In this document: piece after piece, positions 3,805 through 9,469 of the stretch
How the letters are laid out: each line of letters opens with the position of its first letter
Numbering within the stretch: the first letter of the stretch is position 1
Origin: Bacillota bacterium
GTDB lineage: Bacteria; Bacillota; Bacilli; Lactobacillales; Streptococcaceae
Length of the DNA: 9,469 nucleotides
Reading direction: 5' to 3'
NCBI GenBank assembly: GCA_021781855.1
Contig: JAJXWC010000081.1
Location: 1-9,469 of the forward strand
Position numbers and translations under genes: made by a program
Notes under the pieces: model-generated
Databases searched by the model: none
Seen by the model: the letters and a program-made list of their open reading frames with translations, nothing else
What the model was told of the DNA's origin: nothing

Positions 3805-5160
3805 TTGGCTGAAGTTAAAAAAAGAATCAATCAAATTGCGAAGGAAACGGGACTGACGACTAAAGCTTTGGTGGACAAGGCAGTTGAGTTAGGAATGAAT
3901 GTGAAATCACACTCTAGCTCTATTGTTGCAGCGGACGAACAGCGCTTGCTTGAGGCTTTAAATGTGAAACCTGTGATTGTCGAAAAAATCGAGGTGGTTA
4001 AGCCAACAAAGGCTGCGACACCTACGGCGAAAAAAGAAAAAACGGCAGATGATTTTGATATGGCTGCTTTTGAAAAAGCGGTAAAAGCCTACATTGCAAA
4101 GCGTAAACCACTTGGCGAAGCACTTGATGATGAAATTACAGACGAATTGGTTGTGAAATTTGGGTTGGAAGCTGATGCGATTGATGATTTGTTGCAGCAA
4201 ATTCAAGATGCTAATATTTCAATCGTGGATAAAGACGGTAATCCTAGTCCTTTGGCACTACAAACGCAGGAAACAGAAGATGAAGATGTTTCTGACACGG
4301 CAATGGACGAGATTGTTACGAACGTGCGTATTGACGACCCTGTCAGAATGTATTTGAAAGAAATCGGGCGTTATCCACTGATTTCATTAGATGAAGAAAC
4401 AAAATTGGCTGAAACAATTATTGCAGGTGGTGAGGAAGCTGAATTCGCTAAGCAGATGTTGGCTGAGGCGAATTTACGTTTGGTCGTTTCGATTGCAAAA
4501 CGATATTCTGGACGAGGAATGCAGTTCTTGGATTTGATTCAAGAAGGAAATATGGGCTTGATGAAGGCCGTGGATAAATTTGACCACACGAAAGGGTTCA
4601 AATTCTCTACTTATGCGACTTGGTGGATTCGTCAGGCAATTACTCGTGCGATTGCCGACCAAGCTCGTACCATTCGCATCCCAGTGCACATGGTGGAAAC
4701 CATCAATAAGCTTATTCGAGTGCAACGCAATCTCTTGCAGGACCTCGGCCGTGACCCTTCACCAGAAGAAATCGGTAAAGAGTTACACATGGCACCAGAT
4801 AAGGTGCGTGAAGTGCTGAAAATTGCTCAAGAGCCTGTTTCGCTTGAGACACCAATCGGTGAAGAAGACGATAGTCATTTGGGTGATTTCATTGAGGATG
4901 ATGTGATTGAAAGCCCGGTCGATTATACGAATCGTGTGTTGCTTCGTGAACAGCTTGATGAGGTCATGGATACGCTGACCGACCGTGAGGAAAATGTTTT
5001 GCGGATGCGTTTTGGGCTTGATGATGGACGGATGCACACACTTGAAGATGTGGGGAAACAGTTCAAGGTAACGCGTGAGCGGATTCGTCAAATTGAAGCA
5101 AAAGCCATCAAGAAATTGCGTCACCCTCGCCGTTCTAAACCTTTGCGTGATTTTATGTAG
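3805..5160 (+). CDS. rpoD: primary sigma factor RpoD (SigA) with an IF2_N-like N-terminal extension
   Basis: This housekeeping sigma factor directs RNA polymerase to -35/-10 promoters. From TTG 3805 the product has 451 residues; from ATG 3790 it would have 456. Residues 4-52 look like the IF2_N domain of translation initiation factor IF2 (KKRINQIAKETGL, then LGMNVKSHSSS). A Lys/Pro/Thr/Ala-rich linker spans about 53-82. A region-1.1-like segment covers about 83-145. Region 1.2 begins with DPVRMYLKEIG at 178-188. Region 2 contains NLRLVVSIAKRY, GMQFLDLIQEGN and the -10-reading YATWWIRQAITRAI. Region 3 follows, and region 4 ends with the -35-reading helix VTRERIRQIEAKA. Streptococcal RpoD, as remembered, has about 370 residues and starts near the region-1.1 part, so the extra 80 residues are unusual. 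The reading frame is continuous across the junction, with no sign of a frameshift. It follows dnaG and is closed by a strong terminator. Confidence 0.97.
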   Translation: MAEVKKRINQIAKETGLTTKALVDKAVELGMNVKSHSSSIVAADEQRLLEALNVKPVIVEKIEVVKPTKAATPTAKKEKTADDFDMAAFEKAVKAYIAKRKPLGEALDDEITDELVVKFGLEADAIDDLLQQIQDANISIVDKDGNPSPLALQTQETEDEDVSDTAMDEIVTNVRIDDPVRMYLKEIGRYPLISLDEETKLAETIIAGGEEAEFAKQMLAEANLRLVVSIAKRYSGRGMQFLDLIQEGNMGLMKAVDKFDHTKGFKFSTYATWWIRQAITRAIADQARTIRIPVHMVETINKLIRVQRNLLQDLGRDPSPEEIGKELHMAPDKVREVLKIAQEPVSLETPIGEEDDSHLGDFIEDDVIESPVDYTNRVLLREQLDEVMDTLTDREENVLRMRFGLDDGRMHTLEDVGKQFKVTRERIRQIEAKAIKKLRHPRRSKPLRDFM

Positions 5161-5169
5161 AAAAGTGAT

Positions 5170-5198
5170 AAAAATCTGTAATTTTTTACAGATTTTTT
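5170..5198 (+). terminator. intrinsic terminator after rpoD
   Basis: AAAATCTGTAA (5171-5181) pairs with TTACAGATTTT (5186-5196) around a TTTT loop, with one further A-T pair (5170/5197) and T residues to 5198. It begins nine bases after the rpoD stop. Confidence 0.9.
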
Positions 5199-5216
5199 AT
5201 CAAACATCGTTTGATA
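5198..5216. repeat. small inverted repeat after the rpoD terminator
   Basis: TATCAAA (5198-5204) and TTTGATA (5210-5216) are reverse complements around a 5-base centre. It lies between rpoD and the zinc-ribbon gene, where a promoter for the latter should be, but no convincing -35/-10 pair is visible. It could be an operator half-site pair or chance. Confidence 0.35.
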
Positions 5217-5274
5217 GATTCGTCAAATTGATAAGCTGCTTTTGAAGTGATAAATCAAAGGAAAAGAAGATAAT

Positions 5275-5991
5275 ATGAAAAATTATTGTGAAAAATGCGG
5301 CAATGAATTGGCTGAAGGTGCGGTGTTTTGCACGAATTGTGGAAACGAAATAAATTCTGAGGAAATCAAGGAGAGAGCAGAAGTTTCCGAAGAAATTCCA
5401 CAAATTGAATCTGGAGCGCAAAGTGTTTTCTGCACGAATTGTGGCGAAGCGATGAATCCGATTGCCGACTTTTGTGTAAAATGTGGTGTTTTAAAGAATA
5501 AAATCAAAAATTATTGCGCGCATTGTGGAGCAAAAGTAAATCCAGGGCAAAATTATTGCGTGCAGTGTGGTAATAAACTTTCACAGAAATTTAGTGTTGG
5601 AGAGTTTAAGCTCTCAGCTGAGACACAAGAAAAGATAGAAAAGTTTGCTCAAACAAGGCTTGGAAGGGCATACTTCAGTTACTGGAAAAACTGGAAAGAT
5701 TATCAAGGAAGAGCAGCACGTCCGGATTACTGGTTTGCTTATTTGGCTAGCGCAATCATTGGGGCTGTTTTAGGAATTTTGACAATCATTTTGAACCAAG
5801 TCCCTCTGCTCAATATTCTATTTGTTTTGCTCCTTGTTGGATTTGGGGTAATAAATATTGTCCCAGCAATTTCAATCAATGTCCGGCGTGCAAATGACGC
5901 AGGTTTAAACTGGAAATGGTATTTGCTTGCAATTTTTCTTGCTGCTACATTTTTTCTGGCAATTTTACCAACTCAAAACAAAGAAAAATAA
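5275..5991 (+). CDS. triple zinc-ribbon DUF805-type membrane protein, function unknown
   Basis: I do not recognise a named gene. The 238-residue product has six CxxC knuckles at Cys5/8, 19/22, 53/56, 67/70, 81/84 and 95/98, which make three consecutive zinc ribbons. The first and second share a VFCTNCG motif, suggesting internal duplication. An amphipathic linker follows (about 107-130), then a DUF805-like membrane domain. That domain has YQGRAARPDYW at 143-153, three hydrophobic stretches near 154-173, 178-198 and 214-232, and the conserved RRANDAGL at 204-211. There is no signal peptide, so the ribbons should face the cytoplasm and be tethered to the membrane. The AAAGGA at 5257-5262 is 12 bases before the ATG, a rather long spacing, which suggests modest translation. 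The gene lies alone between two terminators. The DUF805 assignment is by motif and membrane layout; the biochemical role is unknown. Confidence 0.9.
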   Translation: MKNYCEKCGNELAEGAVFCTNCGNEINSEEIKERAEVSEEIPQIESGAQSVFCTNCGEAMNPIADFCVKCGVLKNKIKNYCAHCGAKVNPGQNYCVQCGNKLSQKFSVGEFKLSAETQEKIEKFAQTRLGRAYFSYWKNWKDYQGRAARPDYWFAYLASAIIGAVLGILTIILNQVPLLNILFVLLLVGFGVINIVPAISINVRRANDAGLNWKWYLLAIFLAATFFLAILPTQNKEK

Positions 5992-5996
5992 TTTTT

Positions 5997-6024
5997 AATC
6001 CTGTCAGATTTGACAGGATTTTTT
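5997..6024 (+). terminator. intrinsic terminator after the DUF805 gene
   Basis: AATCCTGTCA (5997-6006) pairs perfectly with TGACAGGATT (6011-6020) around a GATT loop, followed by TTTT (6021-6024). It starts five bases after the stop codon and isolates this gene from clpE. Confidence 0.93.
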
Positions 6025-6041
6025 CATGAAAAGCAATTTAC

Positions 6042-6070
6042 TTGCATATTTATGAGAGAAATATTATAAT
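6042..6070 (+). promoter_or_regulatory. clpE promoter
   Basis: TTGCAT (6042-6047) and a perfect TATAAT (6065-6070) are separated by 17 bases. Transcription should start near 6077, just before the CtsR box. This fits a vegetative sigma-factor promoter held down by a repressor. Confidence 0.88.
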
Positions 6071-6082
6071 AAATCTATCAAA

Positions 6083-6099
6083 GGTCAAAAATGGTCAAA
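6083..6099 (+). promoter_or_regulatory. CtsR operator of clpE
   Basis: GGTCAAAAATGGTCAAA is an exact fit to the CtsR consensus, a direct repeat of RGTCAAA heptads separated by three bases. It lies a few bases after the expected transcription start, so bound CtsR would block initiation or early elongation. ctsR itself is not in the window. Known lactococcal and streptococcal clpE genes are CtsR-controlled. Confidence 0.95.
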
Positions 6100-6143
6100 C
6101 TTCTATATAAGAAATTGAGATTTGATGCTTTGGTTGTTCAAAA

Positions 6144-6170
6144 TTGATGTAAAATGAAAGTAAACATCAA
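6144..6170 (+). repeat. leader inverted repeat before the clpE ribosome binding site
   Basis: TTGATGT (6144-6150) can pair with ACATCAA (6164-6170). The second arm can instead pair with an upstream copy: ATTTGATG (6120-6127) with CATCAAAT (6165-6172). The structures lie just 5' of the AAAGGAGG Shine-Dalgarno (6177-6184) without covering it. Confidence 0.4.
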
Positions 6171-6190
6171 ATGAAAAAAGGAGGAACCCT

Positions 6191-8428
6191 ATGCTCTGTC
6201 AAAATTGTAATATTAACGAGGCAACAATCCACCTCTATACAAATGTTAATGGTCAAAAAAAGCAAACTGACCTCTGTCAAAATTGTTATCAAATCATGAA
6301 ATCAGGTGGTCAGGAAGCTCTTTTCAGTAATAATGAGCCGAATGGAAATATGGGAGAACCGTTCAATCCATTTAATGACATTTTCAGTGCTTTACATGGT
6401 AGTGACATGCCAAATCAACGTCCGCAAAATCAAACACCGCCAACGCAAGCGGGAGGACGGGGGCCACGTGGTCCGCGTGCAGCCAAACCAAAAGGGATGC
6501 TCGAAGAATTTGGTATCAATATTACCGAGTCTGCTCGTCGTGGAGAAATCGACCCTGTTATCGGACGAGATGAGGAAATCAAACGTGTCATCGAAATTCT
6601 CAACCGTCGCACGAAAAATAACCCTGTCCTAATTGGCGAACCAGGTGTCGGAAAAACAGCAGTTGTTGAAGGTTTAGCCCAAAAAATTGTAGATGGTGAT
6701 GTGCCTCAAAAACTGCAAAATAAAGATGTCATCCGCTTAGATGTTGTTTCTTTAGTGCAAGGTACGGGAATTCGTGGACAATTTGAAGAACGAATGCAAA
6801 AATTAATGGATGAAATCAGAAAACGTAATGACGTGATTTTATTTATTGATGAAATTCACGAGATTGTTGGAGCAGGCTCGGCTGGCGACGGCAATATGGA
6901 TGCAGGAAACATTTTGAAACCTGCATTGGCGCGTGGGGAATTGCAACTTGTTGGTGCAACGACGCTCAATGAATATCGAATTATCGAAAAAGATGCAGCT
7001 TTGGAACGACGCATGCAGCCTGTTAAAGTTGATGAACCTTCTGTTGAAGAAACAATTACGATTTTGAAGGGAATTCAAAAGCGTTATGAAGACTATCATC
7101 ACGTGCATTATACAGATGAAGCGATTGAGGCGGCAGCGCATTTGTCAAATCGTTATATTCAAGACCGTTTTATGCCCGATAAAGCGATTGATTTACTTGA
7201 TGAATCAGGCTCAAAGAAGAATTTGACTTTGAAATTCGTTGACCCAGAAGACATTAAAAATCGTATCGCACAAGCTGAACAGCAAAAAAATGAAGCAATG
7301 CGTACCGAAGATTTTGAGCGTGCTGCTCACTTCCGTGACCAGATTGCCAAATTGCGTGAATTGCAAAATCATGAGGTTTCCGATGATGAAATTCCTGTAA
7401 TTACGGAAAAAGATATTGAGCAGATTGTAGAGCAGAAAACGCATATCCCAGTTGGTGATTTAAAAGAAAAAGAACAGACACAGTTGATTAATCTGGCTGA
7501 GGATTTGAAATCGCGCGTAATTGGTCAAGATGAGGCAGTAGATAAGATTTCTAAAGCCATTCGTCGCTCACGTGTTGGGCTTGGGAAGCCTAATCGTCCG
7601 ATTGGAAGTTTTCTTTTCGTTGGTCCAACAGGCGTCGGAAAAACAGAACTTGCTAAACAACTTGCAGTGGAGCTTTTTGGCTCGCCTGACAGCATGATTC
7701 GTTTTGATATGAGTGAGTACATGGAAAAACACAGTGTGGCGAAACTCATTGGTGCTCCTCCTGGATATGTCGGCTATGAGGAAGCTGGTCAGCTTACTGA
7801 GCGTGTCCGGCGCAATCCATATAGCCTGATTTTGCTGGATGAAATTGAAAAGGCGCACCCAGATGTCATGCACATGTTTTTACAAATCCTTGATGACGGA
7901 CGTTTGACGGATGCGCAAGGGCGTACTGTCAGCTTTAAAGATACAATTATCATCATGACCTCAAATGCTGGCACAGGAAAAGCGGAGGCAAATGTCGGAT
8001 TCGGTGCAGCGCGTGAGGGTAGAACAAAATCTGTACTTGGTGAATTAGGTAATTTCTTCACGCCAGAATTCATGAACCGTTTTGACGGAATCATCGAATT
8101 TAGTGCGTTGAGCAAAGAAAATCTGTTGCATATTGTTGACCTTATGCTTTCAGAAGTTAATGAGCAAATCGGACGTAATGAAATCCATCTTGAAGTGACT
8201 CAAGCTGCAAAAGAAAAGCTAGTTGATATGGGATATGACCCAGCAATGGGCGCTCGTCCTTTACGTCGAACCATTCAAGACCATATTGAAGATGCGATTG
8301 CTGATTTTTATATCGAGCACCCAGAATATAAAAATCTGGTTGCAGATTTGATTGATGATAAAATTGTGATTTCAAATCATACGGAAAATTCTGCAGAAAC
8401 AACAGACGAAGAAATTTCTGCTGAATGA
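6191..8428 (+). CDS. clpE: ATP-dependent unfoldase ClpE (Clp/Hsp100 family)
   Basis: ClpE is a hexameric AAA+ unfoldase that feeds damaged proteins to the ClpP peptidase during heat and protein stress, and helps end CtsR repression. The 745-residue product has the ClpE hallmarks. An N-terminal zinc finger (Cys3, Cys6, Cys29, Cys32) replaces the ClpC N-domain. A Pro/Gln/Gly-rich linker follows. The first AAA+ module has Walker A GEPGVGKT at 149-156 and Walker B ending in Asp220-Glu221. A UVR-type coiled segment sits at about 366-394. The second module has GPTGVGKT at 478-485 and Asp550-Glu551. VGF at 602-604 is where the ClpP-docking tripeptide is expected. ATG 6191 follows AAAGGAGG with a six-base gap. 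Both ATPase sites look intact. The gene is monocistronic, with its own promoter, CtsR box and terminator. Confidence 0.98.
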   Translation: MLCQNCNINEATIHLYTNVNGQKKQTDLCQNCYQIMKSGGQEALFSNNEPNGNMGEPFNPFNDIFSALHGSDMPNQRPQNQTPPTQAGGRGPRGPRAAKPKGMLEEFGINITESARRGEIDPVIGRDEEIKRVIEILNRRTKNNPVLIGEPGVGKTAVVEGLAQKIVDGDVPQKLQNKDVIRLDVVSLVQGTGIRGQFEERMQKLMDEIRKRNDVILFIDEIHEIVGAGSAGDGNMDAGNILKPALARGELQLVGATTLNEYRIIEKDAALERRMQPVKVDEPSVEETITILKGIQKRYEDYHHVHYTDEAIEAAAHLSNRYIQDRFMPDKAIDLLDESGSKKNLTLKFVDPEDIKNRIAQAEQQKNEAMRTEDFERAAHFRDQIAKLRELQNHEVSDDEIPVITEKDIEQIVEQKTHIPVGDLKEKEQTQLINLAEDLKSRVIGQDEAVDKISKAIRRSRVGLGKPNRPIGSFLFVGPTGVGKTELAKQLAVELFGSPDSMIRFDMSEYMEKHSVAKLIGAPPGYVGYEEAGQLTERVRRNPYSLILLDEIEKAHPDVMHMFLQILDDGRLTDAQGRTVSFKDTIIIMTSNAGTGKAEANVGFGAAREGRTKSVLGELGNFFTPEFMNRFDGIIEFSALSKENLLHIVDLMLSEVNEQIGRNEIHLEVTQAAKEKLVDMGYDPAMGARPLRRTIQDHIEDAIADFYIEHPEYKNLVADLIDDKIVISNHTENSAETTDEEISAE

Positions 8429-8462
8429 AATGAAGATTGAATCTGATTGTTTAAATAATATG

Positions 8463-8494
8463 AAAAATCTGCCAAAACTAGGCAGATTTTTTTT
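8463..8494. terminator. shared terminator between clpE and the Rrf2 gene
   Basis: AAAAATCTGCC (8463-8473) pairs perfectly with GGCAGATTTTT (8481-8491) around a 7-base loop, with T residues to 8494. On the other strand a shorter T-run also follows the stem, so it can serve the convergent regulator gene, though less strongly. Confidence 0.9.
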
Positions 8495-8526
8495 ACTACG
8501 CAATTTTCTATAGTTAAAATCAGCTC

Positions 8527-8997
8527 TCAATCATTCTCGCTAATCCATTCGTCCAAATAACCGAGATTATAATTGTATTGCGTTTCTTCAGCAACTTGAG
8601 CCAAATTGATGCCAGAAAGTGTTGAAATCAGAGTACTTTCAATTTTATCTAATGCATTGGAAATCGCGCATCGCTGTGCTTTTTCTGCTCCCTCACCGAT
8701 AAAATTTTGCAGCAAACCTTGACTTTGAAAAATTCTGCCACGTCCTTCAACCGCAAGAAAAACGTCGTAAAAACTGATTTCAGTGAGTGGTTTATTAATT
8801 GCAAAGCCGCCATTTTTGCCAGTGGTAGAACGAAGTAGACCTTCGTTGACAAGTGATTTAATGATTTTTTTCAGATAAGAAGGCGAAACTTTAAGCCGTT
8901 CAGCAAGTGTAATTGAACTCATGGTGTGATTTTCGGGTAGGCGGGCAAGAATTAAAAGCACATAAACAGATTGTTCCCAACCAGATGATAGTTTCAT
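8527..8997 (-). CDS. Rrf2-family transcriptional regulator
   Basis: Rrf2 proteins are small dimeric winged-helix regulators, many of which sense redox state, nitric oxide or iron-sulfur status. From ATG 8997 the product has 156 residues, typical of the family. The N-terminal SSGWEQSVYVLLILA helix leads into a helix-turn-helix, with VSPSYLKKIIKSL as the recognition region at about 37-49. The wing GLLRSTTGKNGGF (53-65) carries the G-G-F signature of Rrf2. The C-terminal half is a dimerisation helix with a single cysteine, Cys110. The three-cysteine cluster of IscR is absent, so an IscR-type [2Fe-2S] site is unlikely. An upstream TTG (9012, - strand) is less likely because GGAGA at 9010-9006 is correctly spaced for ATG 8997. 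It converges on clpE and diverges from gap, with a 31-bp palindrome in its upstream region. The regulon and ligand are unknown. Confidence 0.93.
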   Translation of the reverse strand: MKLSSGWEQSVYVLLILARLPENHTMSSITLAERLKVSPSYLKKIIKSLVNEGLLRSTTGKNGGFAINKPLTEISFYDVFLAVEGRGRIFQSQGLLQNFIGEGAEKAQRCAISNALDKIESTLISTLSGINLAQVAEETQYNYNLGYLDEWISEND

Positions 8998-9005
8998 GTT
9001 GACAT

Positions 9006-9010
9006 TCTCC
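9006..9010 (-). promoter_or_regulatory. Shine-Dalgarno of the Rrf2 gene (decides the start)
   Basis: On the - strand GGAGA lies eight bases before ATG 8997. Using TTG 9012 as the start would place this motif inside the coding sequence. Confidence 0.75.
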
Positions 9011-9019
9011 AAGTAAAAT

Positions 9020-9050
9020 GATATTATTTATATTAGAGATAAATAATATC
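9020..9050. promoter_or_regulatory. 31-bp palindrome in the Rrf2/gap intergenic region (putative operator)
   Basis: GATATTATTTAT (9020-9031) and ATAAATAATATC (9039-9050) are perfect 12-base reverse complements around a 7-base centre. It lies 22 bases before the Rrf2 start. It overlaps both weak -10 candidates for that gene on the - strand (TATAAA at 9032-9027 and TATCTC at 9041-9036). It lies upstream of a weak gap promoter candidate (TGTTAA 9059-9064, TATACC 9081-9086). Autoregulation by the Rrf2 protein is the simplest reading. The motif does not look like the known CymR, NsrR or IscR sites. A terminator is unlikely in this position. Confidence 0.7.
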
Positions 9051-9117
9051 CCTAATAATGTTAATTAAAACTAATTTAATTATACCAAAACATTAAAGAA
9101 AATGGAGGTTTTACATC

Positions 9118-9469
9118 ATGGTAGTTAAAGTTGGTATTAATGGTTTCGGTCGTATCGGGCGTTTGGCATTGCGGCGGGTTCAGAATGTTGCAGGAGTGGA
9201 AATTGTACAGGTCAATGATTTGACTGACCCCGCAATGTTGGCACATCTGCTCAAATATGACAGCACACAGGGACGATTCGATGGTACAGTCGAAGTCGCA
9301 GACGGCGGTTTTGTGGTCAATGGTAATTTTATCAAGGTAACACAAGAACGGGACCCTGAAAAGATTGATTGGGCGGCAGCAGGGGTAGAAATTGTGCTGG
9401 AAGCAACAGGTTTTTTTGCCACACGTGAGAAAGCAGAGAAACATTTGCACGCAAACGGCGGTGCGAAGA
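9118..9469 (+). CDS. gap: glyceraldehyde-3-phosphate dehydrogenase, type I (5' part; runs off the window)
   Basis: GAPDH oxidises glyceraldehyde-3-phosphate to 1,3-bisphosphoglycerate with NAD in glycolysis. The visible 117 residues are the start of the NAD-binding domain. They show the dinucleotide motif GINGFGRIGR at 6-15, Asp34 in VNDL (typical of NAD rather than NADP use), LAHLLKYDSTQGRF near 41-54, and EATGFF near the end. The catalytic cysteine, usually near residue 150, lies beyond the window. ATG 9118 follows GGAGGT (9104-9109) with an eight-base gap. The codon mix includes CGG, CGA, GGG, GGA and CTG, unlike the strong bias expected for the main glycolytic enzyme. This may therefore be a secondary paralogue; L. 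lactis has gapA and gapB. It diverges from the Rrf2 gene and may be under its control. Confidence 0.95.
   Translation, partial: MVVKVGINGFGRIGRLALRRVQNVAGVEIVQVNDLTDPAMLAHLLKYDSTQGRFDGTVEVADGGFVVNGNFIKVTQERDPEKIDWAAAGVEIVLEATGFFATREKAEKHLHANGGAK

Noticed and set aside
5211..5256. Possible promoter TTGATA/TAAATC for the DUF805 gene
   Set aside because: The implied start site falls inside or after the ribosome binding region, and the hexamers are poor. Readthrough or an unseen promoter is as likely.
8998..9012. Longer Rrf2 start at TTG 9012 (- strand)
   Set aside because: It would put the Shine-Dalgarno GGAGA inside the gene; ATG 8997 has the correct spacing.
1..9469. CRISPR array, insertion sequence, prophage or integrative element ends
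   Set aside because: No regularly spaced repeats, transposase or integrase frames, or matching terminal repeats were seen. No tRNA 3' end is duplicated elsewhere in the window as an attachment site would be.

Overview
The window looks like a chromosomal housekeeping region of a low-GC Gram-positive coccus, most likely the Lactococcus lineage of Streptococcaceae. Four things point there: the tRNA order behind a 5S rRNA end (Val-Asp-Lys-Leu-Thr-Gly-Arg-Pro-Met-Ile2-Phe-Gly-Ile-Ser, none with an encoded CCA), a dnaG-rpoD pair, a ClpE ATPase with a CtsR operator, and a GAPDH that closely resembles lactococcal sequences as I remember them. No database search was possible, so genus is inference.

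Layout. 1-24 is the 3' tail of a 5S rRNA gene. 29-1506 holds fourteen tRNA genes on the + strand, probably cotranscribed with the rRNA operon and ended by a strong intrinsic terminator at 1513-1546. 1547-1811 is the dnaG control region: an extended -10 promoter, a perfect 20-bp tandem duplication, a terminator-like hairpin and a strong Shine-Dalgarno. dnaG (1812-3719) and rpoD (3805-5160) follow in tandem, with a terminator after rpoD. 5275-5991 encodes a triple zinc-ribbon/DUF805 membrane protein of unknown job with its own terminator. clpE (6191-8428) has a near-consensus promoter and a CtsR box just after the expected transcription start. clpE converges on an Rrf2-family regulator gene (8527-8997, - strand) across a shared terminator. 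That regulator diverges from the start of a glyceraldehyde-3-phosphate dehydrogenase gene (9118 to the window edge); a 31-bp palindrome with perfect 12-bp arms lies between them.

How it fits together. The left half is information processing: tRNAs, primase and the primary sigma factor. ClpE is a heat and protein-damage response unfoldase repressed by CtsR. The Rrf2 regulator probably controls its own gene and perhaps the divergent gap gene.

The most unusual item is the N-terminus of RpoD. Before the normal sigma-70 regions it carries about 50 residues that look like the N-terminal domain of translation initiation factor IF2 (IF2_N), joined by a Lys/Pro/Thr/Ala-rich linker. Next in interest are the Rrf2/gap palindrome, the structured 148-base spacer inside the tRNA cluster (456-603), and the dnaG leader with its duplication and hairpin. 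I see no CRISPR array, insertion sequence, prophage gene or replication origin.
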